From Lentimicrobium sp. (GTDB lineage: Bacteria > Bacteroidota > Bacteroidia > Bacteroidales > Lentimicrobiaceae): a stretch of DNA of 33,712 bases. A model generated the notes under the pieces. The model was not told the origin of the DNA. It saw only the letters and a program-made list of their open reading frames with translations, and searched no databases. A program made the position numbers and the translations under genes. Each line of letters opens with the position of its first letter. The stretch's first letter is position 1. The stretch is taken from the NCBI GenBank assembly GCA_023957275.1, contig JAMLHF010000046.1:1-33712 (forward strand), in the 5' to 3' direction. Shown piece by piece: positions 18,001 to 23,800 of this stretch.

Positions 18001-18392
18001 GCACAAACGGTCAGGCCGTTATCACTGTTCCGGGCGCAATCAGCGGTTCGTATTTCATCACCATCCGCCACCGGAACAGCATTGCCACTGCAACGGCAGC
18101 ACCGGTTTCGTTCAGCAACAGTAGTGTTGCGCTTAACCTTGATCATCCTTCAAAAGCCTTTGGCGGCAATCTGCTGATGATGATTGACGGAAAATATGTG
18201 ATTTACGGCGGCGATGTGAATCAGGACGGTTCGGTGGATACCGCCGATATGACTCCGGTGGACAATGACGCTTCCGCTTTTGTTACCGGCTATCTGGCCA
18301 CTGATGTAAACGGGGATGGTACCATTGACACAGGAGATATGACCATTATCGACAACAATGCCGCGGCCTTTGTGAGCAGCATCGCTCCCTGA
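12015..18392 (+). CDS. Giant secreted sortilin/BNR-propeller, Fn3 and beta-helix protein with dockerin-like C-terminal module
   Basis: 2125 residues in one intact frame. Residues 1-22 are a signal peptide (...SPGIAQE). Residues ~100-750 are a sortilin/VPS10-like propeller with Asp-box-type turns (INGGATWIPK, VNGGLTWVEQ). Residues ~755-870 are CARDB-like. Five Fn3-like domains begin near 874, 974, 1071, 1165 and 1259. A second CARDB-like domain is at ~1350-1475. A parallel beta-helix runs ~1490-1920 with NN.I-type rungs. The C-terminal module starts near 1934 and has two calcium-loop-like segments from ~2065 (DVNQDGSVDTAD, DVNGDGTIDTGD). It is the undamaged counterpart of 2482-8893. It is expected to be exported through Sec and then displayed or released, but it lacks the usual type IX YPNP domain, so the C-terminal module is the candidate sorting or anchoring part. 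No enzyme activity can be assigned. Confidence 0.9.
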   Translation: MKSIIRIFIAWSMIACFSPGIAQETNNAEMKPPVLQTGSLEYWFDKMNAADFSYKNFKTEFDNYWRNREKVKGSGYKQVARWLIHQEAYLNPDGSLRLPAEDLENAMQFNSQYANQTITGTWTYGGPDNTIAGRTTAIAFSPHNPQKVYVGAPLGGLWASDNGGVSYYSMNTDNISALGVSAIAVHPDDPNIIFIGTGDRDGWKTRGIGIYKSINGGATWIPKPIDSESNKVVNKIFIYPGNPDIIGAFTSHGYYLSYNGGDSWSRKLVACLRDAEQKPGSPSVLYAASSTSYYKSSDFGATWRLVLPEIGSRIALGVTAANPEKVVMITSRNEGFHHFYVSNNSGESFTLVQSTGIVNERQGSYNLDVVVDPLNENIIYAGLVNFYKSVNGGLTWVEQAPVYADDQHTFEFHPVSHRLFIGNDDGVWYTDNGQDYVRSVSGLNITEIYRMDVAAENPDHVIIGNQDGSTRVSAGGAYYNSIGGDGMTCKFDTTDANFVYGSRQYGYIARSTNGGLGNGSFHSIAGLNINGINQEGNFQTAFLIDYFNPNVMFAGMKDLWGSNNIKTPDPENIYWHKLSDGDFGPESTIEFIEQSRANPQIVYVFNDQQQIFRTDNAYDADPSWTQLENPTQSKGVRFESHPSDQNIVYMVCGKKVYKSVDRGIEWDSIPGNLPDLGMMSIAFMNGSPEGLYVGTTAGVYYKDSTMSDWVPFKTGLPLTQVRDLVINYSTNPPQLYAASFGRGFWKTTVLPAYKPDLVKGSGNAQVSGTTVSCNNGILNSESMVTVNGCSVGYYISPDDAFNTSDYMLGTADAPAMGPGILVQVQLDPVDVALLEPEIPPGSYYVGMLVDHLDEIDESNENNNQWVSPNMVTIPANPSAPENIQASDGTHFDRVSLTWENNTGEPLYYAIFRHTSNITLFPQQISPETWQTATSFEDYTGTSGQTYYYWVKASRYPDGRRASALSAYNTGWRKLEPPANVQASDGLYPDKIQITWEPAPEADYYQIYREPEGGVLECISGPGWLPFYGNYTFDDTGTGEGTIYTYYVKAALNVAGNRASELSDGDEGWKAFTTAPAANATDGIHTDGISITWNTVNGATHYAVFRSPLSYPFNSLNISGWQTGNSYFDPSVTAGTLYNYWVKAANNPEGLQSTGYGPKDNGFRNFVPPTSVAASDGTYTDHTLISWTNPAGCNYSKVYRSNSESTAESIPISNWIMSNSYSDTTSIPGELYYYFVRAAGNDTLVIITDFSAYNRGYRRIEAPTVAASHGIYADKVLVTWNEVPGASHYRISRSRVENPSVVTNLTTWSSSMNFAFEDHTAVQGQYYNYYVSGATNSSGLRPGIAGSAVGLADGCGNYVDLPDYRTIIFHGTTLDLSGRILNEGPYARTSAGQIAFELELETPDGTPECFLGTIDIPPLDAGGTYNYNFTIDLSTVEEWGLSYGQTWYVVCETSWDNIHCDSDPLDDYNVWDDLPFYYSDALYGVYTIGPESSDFENLTAAIDALHARGISDTVVFHLKPVTFYEKIVINQINGSFPWRIITFRTDPAYSARATIIGTPSPDENYTLKINQSSNLRFENLHLSTAGYGDFASTYGRVIEISNGCSNISIHNNLISANADYSYFNGDNVAIHALNASINNLTISNNQILYGETSIKLTGGNLPENYIQNLTITGNQCEEFHDKAMMLEKIDNLNLSNNLATRDTALYFELTGFYLINIQGCQIKSNQIRLNGNNVNVRGLMMSNIYNEAYEPGIISNNIIALGGQNSRHYGLYMYDFNHCKILHNSINLYGTSSLFSTALLFDCQSTGDALNNTFLNNTVSNGPGGYNIIYNENALNRNLFTDCDYNNLHNTGSWLGMLANNDIESFSEWSTATGFDVNSHSVNPGFVSDTDLHASSQVLNNAGIPCPEVLTDIDGETRSTTSPDIGADEYTPEPSDKTLTVEVFLEGLYNGSNTMRQAFDENGPHFGPGIADQIVIELHNASGYGNIAYTSPPVNLGTNGQAVITVPGAISGSYFITIRHRNSIATATAAPVSFSNSSVALNLDHPSKAFGGNLLMMIDGKYVIYGGDVNQDGSVDTADMTPVDNDASAFVTGYLATDVNGDGTIDTGDMTIIDNNAAAFVSSIAP
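17835..18392 (+). repeat. C-terminal module DNA, near-identical to 8336-8893
   Basis: Partner of the copy at 8336-8893, aligned without gaps. Conservation is higher than in the rest of the two paralogous genes and drops off upstream. Confidence 0.8.
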
Positions 18393-18420
18393 AAAACCAG
18401 GATTTCAATGATCAGACAAA

Positions 18421-18453
18421 AGTCCCCGGTTGCTTTAGCGGCAGCCGGGGACT
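18421..18453 (+). terminator. Strong hairpin after cassette 2, no U-tract
   Basis: AGTCCCCGGTTGC pairs with GCAGCCGGGGACT (13 pairs with one G-T wobble) around the loop TTTAGCG. It lies 28 bp after the stop of the giant gene. No T-run follows on either strand, so it may slow or process the transcript rather than be a classic intrinsic terminator. Confidence 0.5.
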
Positions 18454-18522
18454 CATTGATTCAGATCCGGGCTGCCATGATAAAAAATATAATAATGATG
18501 CGCAGAATCAGGCATTTATACG

Positions 18523-18530
18523 TATATTTG
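18523..18530 (+). promoter_or_regulatory. -7 box before the alpha/beta hydrolase gene
   Basis: TATATTTG fits the Bacteroidota -7 consensus TAnnTTTG exactly and ends 14 bp before the ATG at 18545. No clear -33 TTG is seen. The leader would be very short. Confidence 0.45.
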
Positions 18531-18544
18531 AGAAAAGTAGTCCC

Positions 18545-20374
18545 ATGAAACCATTCAGTACCGCCAAATGGAAAATCATTGTGGCTGCCCTGGCCATCGG
18601 CGTATCACTCACAGGGATTGCGCAACCGTTTCAGACCGGGCACACAAGTGTTACTTTCACTGATCCGGCGCGGAACAACCGCAGCATCGCCACCGAAATT
18701 TATTATCCTGCCGATGTATCGGGCAACAATGTACCGGTCACAACAGCTGTGCAGGACCGGTTTCCGGTGCTGGTTTTCGGCCATGGTTTTACCATGACAT
18801 GGAGTGCCTATGAGAATATCTGGACAGCACTGGCGCCGCAGGGCTTTATCCTTGCGTTCCCGAAAACGGAAGGTTCGCTTTTCCCGTCGCACAGTGCCTT
18901 TGGCACCGATCTGGCTTTTGTGGCAACGCAGATGCAGGTGCTGGGGCAGAACAGTGCTTCGCTGTTATATCAGCGCATCGACAGCATGAACTGTGTGATG
19001 GGCCACAGCATGGGCGGCGGGGCAGCATTTCTGGCCGCCCAGCAGTCTGCATCCATCAAAGCCATCGCCACCCTGGCTGCGGCGGAAACCTCACCATCGG
19101 CCATCAATGCTGCCGCGTCACTATCCATTCCCTCCCTGCTGCTTGCCGGGGGCAACGATTGCGTTACTCCGCCCCCCGACCATCAGCTACCCATGTACAA
19201 CGCCTTGCAGAGTGATTGCAAAACCTATATCAGCATTACCGGCGGCAGTCACTGCCAGATGGCGGAATACAACTTTTACTGCGCTTTCGGGGAAGCCACC
19301 TGCAGTCCCTCGCCAGCCATCAGCCGGGCACAGCAACATGTAGTGATCAACCGGTACCTGATCCCCTGGCTTCAGTCAATATTGAAGGACGATGCAGCAG
19401 CCGGCGAGGTGTTTGATTCCACCCTGAGGGTCGATCCTGAAGTTACCTGGCTTAAAAACTGCGTTTTGTGCGATGAGATTGCACCTCCGCTTAACCTCAG
19501 CGCGATCGCCAACGGCAGCACCCAGGTAGAAATTACCTGGACACCAAACATTGCCGACCAGCCTGTGCTGCTCTGTTATGCACTGGATGGCTTGTTTGGC
19601 GAACCTGATGCGGGCACAGCATATCAGCCGGGAATAACAATCCCGGGCGGCGGTGAAGTGCTTTTTTCAGGGCCTGGAAACAGCTTTGTCCATAACGGGC
19701 TGATGGCGTCGTCCACCTGCCATTACAAGGCCTTTTCTTACAACAGCGCATTCACTTATTCACAGGGAGTTTTTGCCGAAACTACTACCTTGCCTGAAAA
19801 CAAGGTACTGACACTTACCGTGCTTCTGCAGGGATTGTATCAATCTGAAGGGACAATGAGAAAAGCCCGCAACGGTTCCGGCGATCAGTATGCCGGGAAT
19901 ATCGCCGACCTGATCACGGTAGAGCTGCATCCTGCAGATGGTTACGGAATCCCTGTCTACATCAGTGAAAATACTGAACTCACAACGGCAGGCCTGGCTC
20001 AGGTGTTAATTCCGGCTGAATTCCAGGCAGCATACTATATCACTGTAAAGCACCGCAACAGCATAGAGTCCGCTTCAGCGATCCCCGTTTCGTTGCTCAG
20101 CGATGAGATTGTTATTGATTTTACAGATCCCGGCAGTGTTTTCGGGGCCAACCTCTTTTTGGCTGCAGACGGGTCCGGGCTGATCTATTCGGGCGATGTG
20201 AATCAGGACGGCTTAATTGACACCGCCGACATGACGGAAGTAGAAAATGACGCTTTTAGCTTTTCTACCGGCTACCTGCCAACCGATGTAAACGGGGACG
20301 GCATTACCGATACTGCCGATATGACCCTTATAGACAATAACGCTGCAGCATTTGTGAATGCCGCACTTCCCTGA
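18545..20374 (+). CDS. Secreted alpha/beta hydrolase (chlorophyllase / polyester-hydrolase-like) with Fn3 and dockerin-like C-terminal module
   Basis: 609 residues. Residues 1-27 are a signal peptide (...SLTGIAQP). Residues ~30-305 are an alpha/beta hydrolase. EIYYPAD is followed by FGHGF (oxyanion region), then nucleophile S155 in GHSMGGG, acid D205 in GGND, and base H236 in GGSH. The spacing and these motifs resemble chlorophyllase-like and cutinase/PETase-like esterases (GxSMGGG ... G.xD.V.P ... SH). Cys residues around 206-275 could form disulfides. Residues ~315-418 are Fn3-like. Residues ~425-609 are the same C-terminal module as in the giant proteins, with DVNQDGLIDTAD and DVNGDGITDTAD loops. 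Likely function: extracellular ester hydrolysis; natural substrate unknown (lipid, plant ester or polyester). Hairpin 18421 and the -7 box at 18523 suggest its own transcript. Confidence 0.85.
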   Translation: MKPFSTAKWKIIVAALAIGVSLTGIAQPFQTGHTSVTFTDPARNNRSIATEIYYPADVSGNNVPVTTAVQDRFPVLVFGHGFTMTWSAYENIWTALAPQGFILAFPKTEGSLFPSHSAFGTDLAFVATQMQVLGQNSASLLYQRIDSMNCVMGHSMGGGAAFLAAQQSASIKAIATLAAAETSPSAINAAASLSIPSLLLAGGNDCVTPPPDHQLPMYNALQSDCKTYISITGGSHCQMAEYNFYCAFGEATCSPSPAISRAQQHVVINRYLIPWLQSILKDDAAAGEVFDSTLRVDPEVTWLKNCVLCDEIAPPLNLSAIANGSTQVEITWTPNIADQPVLLCYALDGLFGEPDAGTAYQPGITIPGGGEVLFSGPGNSFVHNGLMASSTCHYKAFSYNSAFTYSQGVFAETTTLPENKVLTLTVLLQGLYQSEGTMRKARNGSGDQYAGNIADLITVELHPADGYGIPVYISENTELTTAGLAQVLIPAEFQAAYYITVKHRNSIESASAIPVSLLSDEIVIDFTDPGSVFGANLFLAADGSGLIYSGDVNQDGLIDTADMTEVENDAFSFSTGYLPTDVNGDGITDTADMTLIDNNAAAFVNAALP

Positions 20375-20808
20375 GTCGCTATGAGTAATCCGGCAATTTT
20401 CAACGTTTTTTTTTTGCTGGTGACGGTTGCCATTCTCATTTAATGCTGAATCGATTCGCGTCAGATTCCAAAATCAATGGAAATACTATTGCAATTTATT
20501 TAATTATATTGTATATTTACAGGTATCAAGAATTGCCTGAGCAGACACAAACCTTAACTAAAGTCAATCAGACCTTTATTCTGCAAATTCCTGTAATTGC
20601 ATATGCCCCTGGATTACCCTGATTCACTGGCTAATCAAGCTGATCCTTCCCGCTTAAATTTCCAGAGGTCATATAACTTAACCTTGTCGTACTGGCAATT
20701 CTGACCAAAACATTTCAATTTTCAATATCCTGAGTCAGGGCTATAATACACTGCTGAACTGAATTCCATTTCTGGCTGAAAAATCATTCATTTATAAATC
20801 AGTTCCTT
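20375..20808 (+). other. 434-bp intergenic region upstream of the protease gene
   Basis: No gene seen. It contains a run of ten T at 20406-20415 without a convincing preceding stem, a promoter-like pair at 20489-20519, and at ~20641-20665 a sequence (CTTCCCGCTTAAATTTCCAG) partly resembling the operator/-33 part of the cassette promoters but lacking the second half-site. If the promoter is real, the protease mRNA has a leader of about 280 bases. Confidence 0.5.
20489..20519 (+). promoter_or_regulatory. Promoter-like -33/-7 pair upstream of the protease gene
   Basis: TTG at 20489-20491 and TATATTTA at 20512-20519 (7 of 8 to TAnnTTTG), separated by 20 bp, the usual Bacteroidota spacing. The region is AT-rich. 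Confidence 0.4.
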
Positions 20809-23800
20809 ATGAAAAAGATTCATTATCTGCTGGTTTTCTGCTTTCTGATGGATTACGCAATAAGCAATCCCTTAATGGCCCAAAGCGGCGGGCATGAAAA
20901 ATCATCCGTTTCGCATCCCGGATACGCCTGTGAACAGCAGTGGATAGAAGTTATGTTTGACCGGCAGTCCAGGGTAAGGATGCGCAACGGAACCATCATT
21001 GACCTTGAAACAAATGCGCTGGAAGGCGTTGCGTCGATCCTTGGGGCGCTCCCCTGGCATGAGTGGTACAGGATGACCGACCTTCCCGAGCCCCTGCTCG
21101 ATCAATGGGAAATCAATGGTGAACAGCGGACCGGCGAAGATCTCTATAACCTGAACAACATCTTCAGGCTGAAAATTCCCCGCGGGACTGATATCTGGTC
21201 GCTGGCTGCCGGGTTGGAATCCCTGCCGGGCATTTACCTTGCCCGTCCGGTACCAAAACCCATGCCCCTTCCGGCAATGCCGCCGGGCAGTTACCAGAGT
21301 CAACAAGGATACCTGAATGCCGCTTCAAACAACCCTTCAGGCGTAAACGCCCTTTATGCATGGACCCAAACCGGGGGGACGGGGACAGGAGTGACTGTAT
21401 GCGATCTTGAATACAGCTGGAATTACAATCATGCCGACCTCACCCAGGCCCCCGGCTCACAGATCAACCCCAACGCCATATCCGATCCGTTTAACGACAA
21501 CAATCATGGAACGGCAGTGATAGGTGAACTTGTCTCAGATAACAATGGCTGGGGGACCACCGGGATTTGCTACGGTGCAACCCTCATGACCTGCGGAACT
21601 TACTGGACTTCAGGCATTGGCTGGGATGTACCGGGGGCCATTGCTTATGCAATTGCCGCCCTCTCTGCCGGAGATATCATATTGCTTGAACAGCAATGGG
21701 AATATACCTCAGGAACGCAAAACTTTATCCCTATTGAATGGTGGACCGACTATTCTCCCAACCAACAAAGCTACAACGGCGTATATGCAGCCATTGTAAC
21801 CGCCATTGCCAACGGAATTCATGTAGTTGAAGCCGGAGGCAACGGCAATGTCAATACCCAGAATCTGCAGTGGTATGGCAACTCGGGAGCAATCATTGTC
21901 GGAGCCGGAGGAGCCACCACCTCAAACAACCTGCAGCGACTCAGTTTTTCAAGCTATGGCCCCCGTTTCGACATGCAGGGCTGGGGTGAGAATGTGTTCA
22001 CCACCGGCTACGGCACCTATTACAGCAGCGAAGGGCCGAACTATTATTACCGATCCGATTTCAGCGGCACTTCAAGCGCATCGCCCATCGTTGCGGGCGC
22101 CCTGGCCTGTGCACTGGGTTATTACAATGCCAATATTTCAACCATACCCCCCACCCCTTCATACATGCGGTCGCACCTTGCCACCTACGGCACTCCGCAG
22201 GTATCCGGGCCTTCAGGCAATATCGGACCCAGAGCTGATATCCAGGCGGCCATCCTGAATTTTCCTCCTCCCCAGACCTATTACGACTGGGGGGACGCCC
22301 CCGACGTACCCTATCCGACACGCTCGGCAAACAATGGCGCATATCACCTGATGGACGGGACCACTTACATGGGTAACACGGTGGATGCTGAAAACGACGG
22401 ACAACCAGATGCAAATGCAACCGGCGACGACCTTAACGGAAGCAATGATGACGACGGGGTTGTTTTTACCAGTCAACTGATCCCCGGCCAGACCGCCTCG
22501 GTACAGGTAACTGCTTCTGTAGCCGGCTGGCTGAATGCATGGATTGACTTTAACGGCTTAAATGTCTGGGCCGACCAGGGAGAATTTATCTTTCAGAACA
22601 TACAGCTGAGTGCCGGTATCAACAATCTTACATTCGCGGTTCCACCGGTCGCCGTGCCGGGTCAGACCTTTGCGCGATTCAGATTTAATACTTACGGAGG
22701 AATCCTTTTCTATGGCAATGGAGGCCCCGGGGAAGTCGAAGACTATCAGGTATTTATATCAGGATCAGGGCAGGATGAATACGACTGGGGCGATGCCCCC
22801 GACGGGCCTTACCCGACACTGAGCTCCGGCAACGGCGCCAGACACCTGATCGTACCGGGAATCCTTATGGGCACATCCATTGATCCGGAACCCGATGGAC
22901 AGCCAGACCCCATGTGCCTGGGCGATGATAACGATCTTATTTACCCGCCCCCCAACGATGATGAAGACGGTGTTGTTTTCCAGGGACAACTTATTCCAGG
23001 TCAGCCGGCAAATATCAACGTTACAGTATCTGTTCAGGGCTTCCTGAATGGTTGGTTTGACTTCAACAACAACGGATCCTGGCTTGATCCGGGTGAACAG
23101 TTATTCACCGATATCCTTATCCCTGCCGGGCTCAACCCTCTTGTGATGCTGATACCTCCCACTGCCTCAACCGGCCAGACCTATGCCAGGTTCCGCTTCA
23201 GCACCGTGCAGGGACTTTCTTTTACAGGAATGGCCCCCGACGGGGAAGTGGAAGATTACGCCGTAAATATTGAACCCCAGCCCGAAGAGTTCGACTGGGG
23301 CGATGCCCCCGACGGGCCTTACCCGACCCTGGGCGCCAGCAACGGGGCTTACCATACGATTGTCCCGGGATTTATGCTCGGCGCCTCCAACGATCCGGAA
23401 CCCGACGGGCAACCCGATCCGCAGGCCCTGGGCGACGACAACGACATCCTTTATCCGCCGCCCAATGATGATGAGGACGGGGTAACCTTTACCTCGGCCA
23501 TTGTCTCCGGACAGGCAGCCACCCTGAACATCGTTGCATCTGTAAACGGCCTGCTGAACGCCTGGATCGATTTCAACATGAACGGAACATGGAGCGATCC
23601 CAACGAGCAGATTTTTACCGATCTTATGCTTGTTCCGGGAGTCAACCAGCTATCATTCCCGGTTCCCGCTTCCCTCGCGGCCGGACAAACATTTGCCCGG
23701 TTCAGGTTCAGTTCGCTGGCCGGACTTTCTTTTACAGGAATGGCCCCCGACGGGGAAGTGGAAGATTACGCCGTAAATATTGAACCCCAGCCCGAAGAGT

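Noticed and set aside
20406-20415. Run of ten T after the hydrolase gene as an intrinsic terminator
   Set aside because: No stable GC stem precedes it; the only pairing (CCGGCAA with TTGCTGG) would place the T-run inside the loop.
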